14,388 nucleotides of DNA from JBBRFH01 sp038224615. Its GTDB lineage: Bacteria; Planctomycetota; Phycisphaerae; Tepidisphaerales; Tepidisphaeraceae. The number at the start of each line of letters is the position of its first letter. Positions within the stretch are counted from its first letter, which is position 1. The stretch lies in NCBI GenBank assembly GCA_038224615.1, contig JBBRFH010000062.1, positions 1 through 14,388 of the forward strand, read 5' to 3'. Below, piece by piece: positions 1-5,689 of the stretch. The notes beneath the pieces are model-generated. The model was not told the DNA's origin, did no database searches, and saw only the letters and a program-made list of their open reading frames with translations. A program made the position numbers and the translations under genes.

Positions 1-1
1 C

Positions 2-463
2 GTGCTGCTCGATGACCACAAGGTCGCCGGCATCCTGTGCGAAACCGCCGTCACACATAACCGCGTCAGTCACATCGTGATCGGCGTCGGGATCAACGTC
101 GATTTCCCTGTCAAGCAACTCAAAGGCGACCTGCGTCACCAGCCCACGACCTTGCGGCAAGCGCTCAAACTCAAGCTGCCCGTGCAGACCGTGGTCGATG
201 CCTTCGTGACGCAGTTCAAGCCGCTGATGACGCGCTTCGACGAGCAGGGCCTGACCACCAGCATGTACCGCGAGATCAACGCCAATCTGGCCTACGTCCA
301 CGAGACCAAGACCTGGGCGTTCGCGGACGAGACCACCGATGCGGATATCGCCGGCATCGATCGGGAAGGCCGGCTGCTGCTCCGTTGCCACGAGACGGGT
401 GAAGACCGCGTCGTCGATCACGGCGAGATCTGTGCCCCCGAGGCGGCGATGGCCAATGCCTGA
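2..463 (+). CDS. birA: Biotin--[acetyl-CoA-carboxylase] ligase, C-terminal part (5' end outside window)
   Basis: Biotin protein ligase attaches biotin through biotinyl-AMP to a lysine of biotin carboxyl carrier proteins in the cytoplasm. The frame is open at the left edge, so the N-terminal part of the catalytic domain is missing from the window. Visible are the family motifs KVAGILCE at residues 7-14 of the fragment (its lysine matches the active-site lysine of KLAGIL in E. coli BirA) and VIGVGINVDF at 26-35. The rest matches the end of the catalytic domain followed by a small beta-rich C-terminal domain (about residues 100-153: a WAFADE segment, then GIDREGRLLLR). Whether an N-terminal DNA-binding HTH exists cannot be seen. 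It ends 41 bp before the CoA-transferase gene on the same strand. The two could be co-transcribed, but that gene has its own ribosome site. The family call is firm; the symbol follows from it. Confidence 0.88.
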   Translation: MLLDDHKVAGILCETAVTHNRVSHIVIGVGINVDFPVKQLKGDLRHQPTTLRQALKLKLPVQTVVDAFVTQFKPLMTRFDEQGLTTSMYREINANLAYVHETKTWAFADETTDADIAGIDREGRLLLRCHETGEDRVVDHGEICAPEAAMANA

Positions 464-504
464 TGGAGTCCGAAGTCGTTTGAATCAATCGAGGAAGTAA
501 GAAT

Positions 505-1992
505 ATGTCCTGTAAGTCAACACTCCCCCAACTCACCGCTGAAGAAGCCGCCGCGATGATCCCCAATGGCGCGACGATCGGTTTTTCCGGCTTCACCCCC
601 GCCGGTGCCGCCAAGGCCACCCCCCGCGCACTGGCCGCCAAAGCCAAGGCGCTGCACGCGGCCGGCGAGCCGTTCAAGGTCCGCGTGCTCACCGGTGCCA
701 GCACCGGCAAGGCGCTCGACGAAGCGTTGGCCGAAGCCGACGCCATCTCGTGGCGCGCCCCCTACCAGTCCAGCAAGACCCTGCGCAACCGCATCAACAA
801 GCAGGAGACCGAGTTCGTCGAGATCCACCTCTCGCACATGCAGCAGATGGTCGAGTTCGGCTTCTTCGGGCAGATTGATTTCGCGGTTGTCGAGGCCGTC
901 GATGTCTACGCCGACGGGCGCATCTTCCTCAGCACCTCCGTGGGCGCATCGCCGACCTACCTCAAGCATGCCAAGAAGATCATCGTCGAGGTCAACCGCC
1001 ATCACCATCCGCGGCTGATGGAGATGCACGACATCAAGTTCATGGCGGCGCCCCCCTACCGGCTGCCGATCCCGATCGAGCACCCGCTTCAAAAGGTCGG
1101 CACGCCGTTCGTGCAGGTCGACCCGAGCAAGATCGTCGGCGTGATCGAGACCAACGAATCGGACAACGTGTCGGCGTTCGACGAGATCGATGACGTCAGC
1201 CGCGCCATCGCCGGGCACATCATCAAGTTCCTTCTCGAGGAAAAGACGCATGGCCGAATCCCGAAAGAGTTCCTGCCGCTGCAATCGGGCGTCGGCAACG
1301 TTGCCAATGCAATCATGGCCGGCCTCGGCGAGAACAAGGACGTCCCGCCGTTCTACATGTACAGCGAGGTCTTCCAGGACGCATTGGTCGACCTCATGCT
1401 CAACGGCCGACTCCTCGGCGCCAGCGCCACCAGCCTCACGCTGTCGGACCCGCAGATCAAGCGTGTCTACGACGACATGGACTTCTTCACCAAGCGAATC
1501 GTCCTGCGCCCGCAGGAGCTCTCGAACAACCCCGGCGTCGTCCGCCGGCTCGGCGTCATCACCGTCAATACCGTCCTGGAAATGGACATGTACGGCTGCG
1601 CCAATTCCACCCACGTCGCCGGCACGCAGTTGATGAACGGCGTCGGCGGCTCAGGCGACTTCACCCGCAACGGCTACCTGTCGTTCCTCGTCGCGCCCTC
1701 GATCGCCAAAGGCGGCAAGATCAGCACCGTCGTGCCGATGGTGACCCACTGCGACCACAACGAGCACAGCGTGCAGGTGCTGGTCACCGAGCAAGGCCTA
1801 GCCGACCTGCGCGGACTCGGCCCGATCGAGCGGGCCCGCAAGATCATCAACACCTGTGCCCACCCGATGTACCGCGACTACCTCCACAACTACCTCGAGA
1901 CCGCCCCCATGGGCCATGTGCGGCACAACCTGGCCAAGTGCTTCGAGCTGCACCAGAACCTGCTCGCGACCGGCTCGATGCTGCCCAAGTAG
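505..1992 (+). CDS. Acetyl-CoA hydrolase/transferase, succinate:CoA-transferase type
   Basis: This is a 495-residue class I CoA-transferase, the usual length for the Cat1/AarC/ScpC branch. Such enzymes move CoA between acetyl-, succinyl- or propionyl-CoA and a free acid through a glutamyl-CoA thioester in the cytoplasm. The N-terminal half (about 1-220) has the first transferase fold, starting with GATIGFSGFTPAG at 22-34. The second half has SGVGNVANAIMAGL at 261-274 and YSEVFQDALVDLM at 286-298, whose Glu288 corresponds to the catalytic glutamate of AarC. MYGCANSTHVAGT and NGVGGSGDFTRNGYLS are also typical. The start at 505 is supported by GAGGAAG at about 490-496. The exact acid pair (succinate/acetate or propionyl-CoA/succinate) cannot be told from sequence. 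A strong terminator follows, so the transcript ends here. Confidence 0.93.
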   Translation: MSCKSTLPQLTAEEAAAMIPNGATIGFSGFTPAGAAKATPRALAAKAKALHAAGEPFKVRVLTGASTGKALDEALAEADAISWRAPYQSSKTLRNRINKQETEFVEIHLSHMQQMVEFGFFGQIDFAVVEAVDVYADGRIFLSTSVGASPTYLKHAKKIIVEVNRHHHPRLMEMHDIKFMAAPPYRLPIPIEHPLQKVGTPFVQVDPSKIVGVIETNESDNVSAFDEIDDVSRAIAGHIIKFLLEEKTHGRIPKEFLPLQSGVGNVANAIMAGLGENKDVPPFYMYSEVFQDALVDLMLNGRLLGASATSLTLSDPQIKRVYDDMDFFTKRIVLRPQELSNNPGVVRRLGVITVNTVLEMDMYGCANSTHVAGTQLMNGVGGSGDFTRNGYLSFLVAPSIAKGGKISTVVPMVTHCDHNEHSVQVLVTEQGLADLRGLGPIERARKIINTCAHPMYRDYLHNYLETAPMGHVRHNLAKCFELHQNLLATGSMLPK

Positions 1993-2021
1993 CCGACCGA
2001 GCCGCCTGATAACACGCACTG

Positions 2022-2057
2022 AAAAGCCCCGGCCTGACACCGGGGCTTTTCCTTTTT
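2022..2057 (+). terminator. Intrinsic terminator after the CoA-transferase gene
   Basis: A perfect 11-bp stem (AAAAGCCCCGG, 2022-2032, pairing with CCGGGGCTTTT, 2040-2050) encloses a 7-nt loop. It is followed by CCTTTTT at 2051-2057. It starts 30 bp after the CoA-transferase stop codon. The A-rich left foot also makes it usable on the other strand, but no minus-strand gene ends here. Confidence 0.93.
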
Positions 2058-2387
2058 CGGCGTGCTGCGGCAATCAGCCGGGAGACAGGTTAGATAGCAG
2101 GGGTGAAGGCTCGTCTCCCGTTCTGTTACCGCCAGTCCGGGAGGCTGCCCCGTTTGCTGTTCGTGCCCCGTCCGTGTGCTATTTTGTCGCACCGAATGCG
2201 CGGTCGGGCACGCGTCGGTCCCCTCCGCACGGCTCGGTGGCGTAAACGCCCACGGGCTCGATCGACCGGAAATATTGATCCGATTAGTGATTAGCCAGGG
2301 GTCGAAAAACCCGAGGCACTAACCCGTTCATCTGCGGGCGTCGCGCCCGGCGAGGACTTCAAGGACTGCATCACAATAATTGTACGG
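2058..2387. other. Intergenic stretch, no gene recognised
   Basis: About 330 bp with no convincing coding frame. Short open frames lack ribosome sites and recognisable products. It holds a small perfect hairpin, CGGGCG-TCG-CGCCCG (2335-2349), without a following T tract, and a short direct repeat GATTAGT/GATTAG around 2282-2294. It probably serves as the long upstream region of the secreted-protein gene. Confidence 0.5.
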
Positions 2388-2415
2388 TTGATCTTTCGGG
2401 CAAGCCCTATATTTT
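2388..2415 (+). promoter_or_regulatory. Possible sigma-70-like promoter for the secreted-protein gene
   Basis: TTGATC at 2388-2393 and TATTTT at 2410-2415 are 16 bp apart, in an unusually AT-rich patch of a GC-rich spacer. The gene starts 55 bp downstream. An overlapping TATATT at 2408-2413 would give 14 bp spacing. This rests only on consensus matching and is weak. Confidence 0.3.
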
Positions 2416-2470
2416 CCGCGGGTTCGCTCTTCGTCATTGTCATCACACCTTTTTCTCGCGGAGGCCTGTC

Positions 2471-3220
2471 ATGGCACGGCAGTTCATTGAATCGCTCGAA
2501 GGTCGTCAATTCTATTCAGTCGCAACGTCGAATTCACTCGTCCTCGCGCCGGCGGCCCTTACCCAAGCTGTCGTCAGCGCGCCCGTGGCCGCGCCCAGCG
2601 CGGTGGCTGTCGCTACGGTCGCGCCGTCGCTGGGCTGGGCCTATTCCGGGAAGTACAAGATCGGCACGATCAGCAAGGCCATCACCGTTCAGTTCGACCG
2701 AGCCTACACCGGCGGGCTTTACGCGATCACCGTCACCGACGCCTGGATATGGGCTTCGAATCGAGAGCCAGCGTGGGCGTGGGATGCCCTTGGCGTGGGC
2801 ATTGAATTGAGAGCCACCGTCACCGGCCCGATCTCCCGTAACGGCCTGACCGGCACCACCACCCTCGCCCGCAAGGATGCGCCGATCGCCCAGCAGGATT
2901 ACAACTACATCGGCTCGTACACCATCGACGGCGTGACGAAGAAGATCTCGATCCGCCTCGTGAAGGGTTCCCGCTTCGGTTACATGATCAACGTGCTGGA
3001 CGGCGGCAGGACCTATGACGGCTACATGTATACCTCGGGCGGCCTGACCAACATCAACTGGTTCAAGTACGACGCGAACTACACCCAGATCCCCGTCGGC
3101 ACAATCACCGGCACCTTCACCGCCGATGGCACGACGCTCTACGGCACGGTGCTCAAGGGAACGAAGACCGGCACGGCGATCCTGACCATTCCAGGCGTCG
3201 CCCCCGCGCCGCAGGTGTGA
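2471..3220 (+). CDS. Secreted protein with planctomycete LEPR-xLL-like N-terminal motif
   Basis: A 249-residue protein of unknown function. Residues 4-17 (FIESLEGRQFYSVA) match the LEPR-xLL style leader (L-E-x-R-x-L/F-x-S) found near the N-terminus of many exported planctomycete proteins. Next comes an Ala/Val/Pro-rich stretch (18-55), which may act as signal or linker. From about residue 57 (GWAYSGKYKIG) there is a beta-rich body with repeated Gly/Thr/Tyr strands such as ITVQFDRAYTGGLYAITVT, GLTGTTTLARKD and GTITGTFTADGTTLYGTV. No catalytic motif was found. The body could be a small beta-barrel or sandwich that coats the cell or binds a ligand. The start is set by GGAGG at 2460-2464, six bases before the ATG. 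It stands alone, with a terminator before it and a spacer after it. No close known function was recognised. Confidence 0.75.
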   Translation: MARQFIESLEGRQFYSVATSNSLVLAPAALTQAVVSAPVAAPSAVAVATVAPSLGWAYSGKYKIGTISKAITVQFDRAYTGGLYAITVTDAWIWASNREPAWAWDALGVGIELRATVTGPISRNGLTGTTTLARKDAPIAQQDYNYIGSYTIDGVTKKISIRLVKGSRFGYMINVLDGGRTYDGYMYTSGGLTNINWFKYDANYTQIPVGTITGTFTADGTTLYGTVLKGTKTGTAILTIPGVAPAPQV

Positions 3221-3261
3221 GGTTCGGCCGGGTGCGACAAGTCAGCCGTACTCGCCAGTAT

Positions 3262-3337
3262 CGTAGGGAACGCTATTGCGCGCCGCGACTCGGGGCGGGT
3301 TCCAGACAAGCAGCGGCACGCAATAGCGGGCCCTACG
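3262..3337. repeat. REP-like long inverted repeat
   Basis: Two 19-bp arms, 3262-3280 (CGTAGGGAACGCTATTGCG) and 3319-3337 (CGCAATAGCGGGCCCTACG), pair at 17 of 19 positions. The 38-bp spacer adds further pairing at its base (GCCGC near 3282-3286 against GCGGC near 3313-3317). The element lies between two convergent genes. It resembles repeated extragenic palindromes, or a small mobile-element remnant, more than a terminator, because no T tract follows. Whether it recurs in the genome cannot be seen here. Confidence 0.5.
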
Positions 3338-3413
3338 CACTGCTTCAAGCCGAGTGGGCGGGCAAGGACATCGCGCTGCTGACCGACAGTTCCTGAAATC
3401 GGCGGCGGGTCGG

Positions 3414-3443
3414 TAAACAGTTACCGCACTGGGTAACGGTTTA
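3414..3443. repeat. Palindrome in the spacer between convergent genes
   Basis: Arms 3414-3425 (TAAACAGTTACC) and 3432-3443 (GGTAACGGTTTA) pair at 11 of 12 positions around the 6-nt loop GCACTG. There is no T tract. It lies about 45 bp after the stop of the minus-strand mutarotase gene, seen along that gene's direction. It could be a weak transcription end, a protein-binding site or a recombination scar. Its role is unknown. Confidence 0.4.
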
Positions 3444-3488
3444 ACCACGAGTACGGCGATCCGGGGGTAATTGGTACCCATTGTTGCG

Positions 3489-3932
3489 TTAGCGTACCAC
3501 GCCGATAGTCAGGAGCAGATTTGCATAGATCTTCTGCTCACCCGTGGCGATCGTCAGGCAGACGTCCGGGCCGCGTGCCGTGTCGTAGAACGCGAAACGC
3601 TCGATTTGCGTGAGTTCGCCGTGACTGTCGGTCGCCTTGAGGAGTGCGCGGAACTCCGCCCAGATCTCCGGGTCGCTGGTCATGGCGTAAGGCCCCGTTT
3701 TGTTCGTCGCCATGATGGCGGCCTGCTCGATGGGGATCGCCGTCGTCAGCACCTTGAGCACGTCGCACACACCAGGAAACCCAGGGGTGAGATTGAGGTA
3801 GACGACGTCGGCATTCGGGCCCTTCGCCGTCCAGTGCGGATAATTTCCGTCACTGATGAGCACCTTGCTGCCGTGGCCTGCCTTGCCGAGTGCCGAGAGG
3901 ATGTGGGGATGAGTGAGTTTGCCCTGGAGCAT
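3489..3932 (-). CDS. RbsD/FucU family sugar mutarotase (D-ribose pyranase or L-fucose mutarotase type)
   Basis: A 147-residue cytoplasmic enzyme of the RbsD/FucU fold, the usual family size. Members speed the interconversion of ring forms or anomers of sugars (ribose, fucose) before catabolism. The N-terminus has HPHILSALGKAGHGSKVLISDGNYP (residues 8-32). His20 and Asp28 fall where RbsD has its catalytic His20 and Asp28. The C-terminus KIYANLLLTIGVV (residues 134-146) matches the family ending (YANIILCAGV in RbsD), with Tyr136 as the likely active-site tyrosine. The start is set by AAGGAA about 8 bases upstream. The gene begins 26 bp after the end of a broken zinc dehydrogenase on the same strand, as in sugar-oxidation operons. 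The dehydrogenase neighbour favours fucose over ribose, but the substrate is inferred. It appears intact while its upstream partners are not. Confidence 0.88.
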   Translation of the reverse strand: MLQGKLTHPHILSALGKAGHGSKVLISDGNYPHWTAKGPNADVVYLNLTPGFPGVCDVLKVLTTAIPIEQAAIMATNKTGPYAMTSDPEIWAEFRALLKATDSHGELTQIERFAFYDTARGPDVCLTIATGEQKIYANLLLTIGVVR

Positions 3933-3958
3933 CTGACATTCCTTCTGTTGCCTTCAAA

Positions 3959-4431
3959 CTAGTCGAACACAATACAGACCTTACCCGTTTGCCCCGCGTT
4001 GGCCAGATCGTAGGCCTTGGCGGCTTCTTCGAGCGGGAGGCGTTCGGTGCTTGCCCGCCGTCGCGTTGCCAGCCGTAGGCGGCGCGGGATTCGTCGTGAC
4101 AACTGATCATGTACCCGTGCCGACAGTCTTCACAGACGCCGCAGCCGTTGATGTGATAGATCACAACGCGATCGCCGGCCTTGAATCGCTTGCAGCCCGG
4201 GCCTACTTTCACGATCTGCCCCGCCGGCTCATGCCCTGCGATCGTGCCCGGTTGGTAGCCCTCGGCGCCCTTCCCCAGGTGCGCGCGATAGATCGCGCGG
4301 ATGTCGCTGCCGCAGATGGAACTCGCCTTCATCTGAACCAATACCTGGCCGTGACCTGGCTCGGGGACTTCAAACTCTCTGAATTCCACCATGCTATTAC
4401 CCGGCAGAATGACGCCCTTCATCTTCAACAT
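3959..4431 (-). pseudogene. Zinc-dependent alcohol dehydrogenase, internally deleted and frameshifted
   Basis: Reading starts at ATG 4431 with GAGGAG about 8 bases upstream. Residues 1-126 form a clear GroES-like catalytic domain of a medium-chain zinc dehydrogenase: Cys40 (in SSICGSD) and His67-Glu68 (in AGHEPAG) for the catalytic zinc, and Cys97, Cys100, Cys103 and Cys111 for the structural zinc. After GWQRDGG (near 4053) the frame turns to unrelated residues. A different minus-strand frame instead picks up STERLPLEEAAKAYDLANAG and then QTGKVCIVFD with stop at 3959-3961, which is the normal C-terminus of this family. The whole NAD-binding Rossmann region, roughly 190 codons of a usual 340-350, is therefore missing, and the two ends are out of frame. 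The product cannot be a working oxidoreductase. It lies 26 bp before the mutarotase gene in the same direction, so both were probably one operon. Confidence 0.85.
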
Positions 4432-4460
4432 GTGTAAGCTCCTCTTCGTTTCGCGGCGCT

Positions 4461-4703
4461 CTATGCGGGGGTGATCTCGCCGCTGACCTCCCACAGTGCA
4501 TCCCAGTCCTGGCCGTCCTTCCACAGGAAAACCTGGCCTTCGATTAGCCAACACCGCTTGTCGATCCCGGCGATGTCGCGCATCTCCTGCTCGGTCAACG
4601 GCGGACTCACTCTCGCCTGCAGATTGGCGAGATAGTTTCACGGCGTCACCGAGAACGGGATCGGCACCTGCCCGCAAGGCTGACCTGGAATCAGCACCCT
4701 GCG
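4461..4703 (-). pseudogene. 3' remnant of an aldo/keto reductase-like gene with in-frame stop
   Basis: One minus-strand frame reads RVLIPG...VPIPFSVTP, then a TGA stop (4638-4640), then NYLANLQARVSPPLTEQEM, continuing with RDIAGIDKRC and WDALWEVSGEITPA to a stop at 4461-4463. IPFSVTP followed by N-x-L-x-N-L and an acidic helix (LTEQEMRDIAGID) is the usual ending of aldo/keto reductases (IPKSVTPxRIxENL). The TGA probably replaced a CGA or GAA codon. Another TGA lies in frame at 4704-4706 and no start is present, so only about the last 80 codons survive. The remnant ends 30 bp before the dehydrogenase start in the same direction, which suggests an old operon of reductase, dehydrogenase and mutarotase. 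The family call is from motif memory and is moderate. That it is a broken gene end is more certain. Confidence 0.6.
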
Positions 4704-4729
4704 TCATAGCGACCTGCGGGGTTATCAAG

Positions 4730-4758
4730 TTGACTGTCGAATCTCACTATATTATCCT
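4730..4758 (+). promoter_or_regulatory. Predicted arsR promoter giving a leaderless transcript
   Basis: TTGACT (4730-4735) and TATCCT (4753-4758) are 17 bp apart, a good sigma-70 layout (5/6 and 4/6 matches). Transcription would begin around 4764-4767, at or just before the ATG at 4767. No ribosome site is seen ahead of this ATG, which agrees with a leaderless message. The -10 element lies inside the predicted operator. Confidence 0.5.
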
Positions 4759-4768
4759 TTAGCAATAT
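4745..4768. promoter_or_regulatory. Predicted ArsR operator, copy 1 (over arsR promoter and start)
   Basis: This 24-bp sequence recurs in inverted orientation at 5594-5617 with 21 of 24 positions identical. Each copy contains ATATT-N10-AATAT (here 4749-4753 and 4764-4768), an interrupted palindrome like ArsR/SmtB family operators. From memory, BigR/SqrR-type sites (ATTC-N8-GAAT) have the same spacing. It covers the predicted -10 box and the first base of the arsR start codon, so binding would block transcription. Confidence 0.6.
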
Positions 4769-5144
4769 GACCAAGCAGAAGTCAAGCCCTGCCCGACGGA
4801 AGCAGACACCGGATCAGAAGTCGCCTCATCTTGATGCCGTTGCAGAGTTGTTCGGCGTCCTCTCCGAGTCGACACGATTGCGCATTCTTCAGCACCTTCA
4901 AAAAGGTCCGTCGACGGTCAGCGGGCTCATCGATGCACTGGGCATCCGGCAGGCCAATGCCTCGAAACATCTTGGCATTCTCTATCAGGCAGGCCTGCTC
5001 AATCGAGAAAAGGATGGCAACCTCGTTCGGTATTCGATTCGGATGCGGCTGGTCTTCAAACTGTGCGACCTCGTCTGCGACGAACTTCGCCGCGAAGCGA
5101 CCGATCGTGTCGCACGCTTGTTTCCAGGACAAACACCCAATTGA
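4767..5144 (+). CDS. ArsR/SmtB family transcriptional regulator with C-terminal Cys pair
   Basis: A 125-residue winged-helix repressor of the ArsR/SmtB family, which leave DNA when they bind a metal or react with an inducer. AELFGVLSESTRLRILQHL (26-44) is the standard first helix pair. VSGLIDALGIRQANASKHLG (51-70) is the helix-turn-helix. ILYQAGLLNREKDGNLVRYSI (71-91) is the beta wing. The last helix has KLCDLVC with Cys100 and Cys104. There is no ELCVCDL metal site of the classical ArsR/SmtB type in the DNA-binding helix. The Cys pair could bind a metal or form a sulfide/persulfide bridge, as in sulfur-sensing relatives; this is an inference. The basic N-tail (2-20) precedes the fold. The start has no ribosome site and is probably leaderless. 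The gene heads a module with a DUF2892 membrane protein and an RND pump, and operator-like repeats flank it. Confidence 0.9.
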   Translation: MTKQKSSPARRKQTPDQKSPHLDAVAELFGVLSESTRLRILQHLQKGPSTVSGLIDALGIRQANASKHLGILYQAGLLNREKDGNLVRYSIRMRLVFKLCDLVCDELRREATDRVARLFPGQTPN

Positions 5145-5244
5145 AGACAATCGGCTGCGACACTCTGTCGCAACATCGCACGGATTGCCGGCGTTCGGCG
5201 TTGCACATTGCAGAGCAACAGACTCCACAAAGGAGCCCACCATC

Positions 5245-5610
5245 ATGAAGTACACATCGAGGCTCATCACGCTGGCACTGACAACGGCCGCAGTTTCAGA
5301 AATCCAAGGCACTCCGGGGCCGAACTCGGATGCGGGTTGCTGCGCACAACCCGCCTTCGTGGCAAGGGCCAGTGCCGCGACAATGCCTGCTGAAGCACTC
5401 ACGGAACTGGAACGAGCAGCACTGATTGAGAAGCGGTGCGATGCAAAACTGGCGCACGAGGTCTGCATCGCCTTGGAAAAGCAGTTTAAGATCATGCTTT
5501 TCGCAAGCCCCGTCATCGCCTTCGATCCTGCTTCACCTGCACCATTGATGCGACAATTTGTAGCAATGAAACGACTCGTTCGACCACTTGCGTATATTGC
5601 CATTGGATAA
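5245..5610 (+). CDS. Small exported Cys-containing protein, resembles truncated DUF2202 (ferritin-like) protein
   Basis: A 121-residue protein starting at ATG 5245 behind a near-perfect ribosome site (AAAGGAG, 5230-5236). Residues 1-20 (MKYTSRLITLALTTAAVSEI) look like a signal peptide. Cys32-Cys33 follow in a low-complexity stretch. Residues 51-79 (ALTELERAALIEKR, then KLAHEVCIALEKQ) resemble the opening of DUF2202 proteins, where LTE-E---L--MREEEKLAxDVY is usual. Here the glutamates of REEEK are replaced (KRCDAK), and the expected second helix with SExxH is absent. Residues 84-121 match nothing I know and end in a basic, hydrophobic tail. It may therefore be a decayed or repurposed relative. 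It lies 100 bp after arsR, and its stop codon sits inside operator copy 2. The DUF2202 link is tentative; the coding call rests on the start signals and the plausible leader. Confidence 0.6.
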   Translation: MKYTSRLITLALTTAAVSEIQGTPGPNSDAGCCAQPAFVARASAATMPAEALTELERAALIEKRCDAKLAHEVCIALEKQFKIMLFASPVIAFDPASPAPLMRQFVAMKRLVRPLAYIAIG

Positions 5611-5617
5611 TATAGTG
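5594..5617. promoter_or_regulatory. Predicted ArsR operator, copy 2 (ahead of the DUF2892-RND genes)
   Basis: This is the inverted partner of the site at 4745-4768 (21/24 identical). Its palindrome is slightly longer, TATATT-N10-AATATA (5593-5598, 5609-5614). It spans the stop codon of the preceding small gene and lies 72 bp before the DUF2892 start. A -10-like GATAAT (5606-5611) lies within it on the plus strand, but no well-spaced -35 was found. Homology with copy 1 also includes an outer TTGAC (minus strand, from 5624). Confidence 0.58.
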
Positions 5618-5689
5618 TTGTCAAATGATGCCTCCGTGGCGACGTGCCGGGGGGGACATCCGTTGCCGCAACTCACAAAAGGTGTTCCC

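Noticed and set aside
517..1614. Minus-strand open frame of 365 codons inside the CoA-transferase gene
   Set aside because: Antisense shadow with biased composition and no recognisable domain; the plus-strand frame is a clear enzyme.
2335..2349. CGGGCG-TCG-CGCCCG hairpin as a terminator
   Set aside because: No T tract follows and no gene ends nearby. It is likely a chance GC-rich palindrome in the upstream region of the next gene.
3340..3396. Possible end of a lost gene reading LLQAEWAGKDIALLTDSS
   Set aside because: Only about 18 codons with no recognisable family; too short to support a pseudogene call.
4831..5244. Long frame upstream of and joined to the small exported protein
   Set aside because: It overlaps arsR in another frame. 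The ATG at 5245 has an excellent ribosome site and opens a signal peptide.
5588..5689. Longer start for the DUF2892 protein
   Set aside because: The extension runs through the operator repeat and has no ribosome site. The ATG at 5690 has AAAAGGTG in front and fits the family length.
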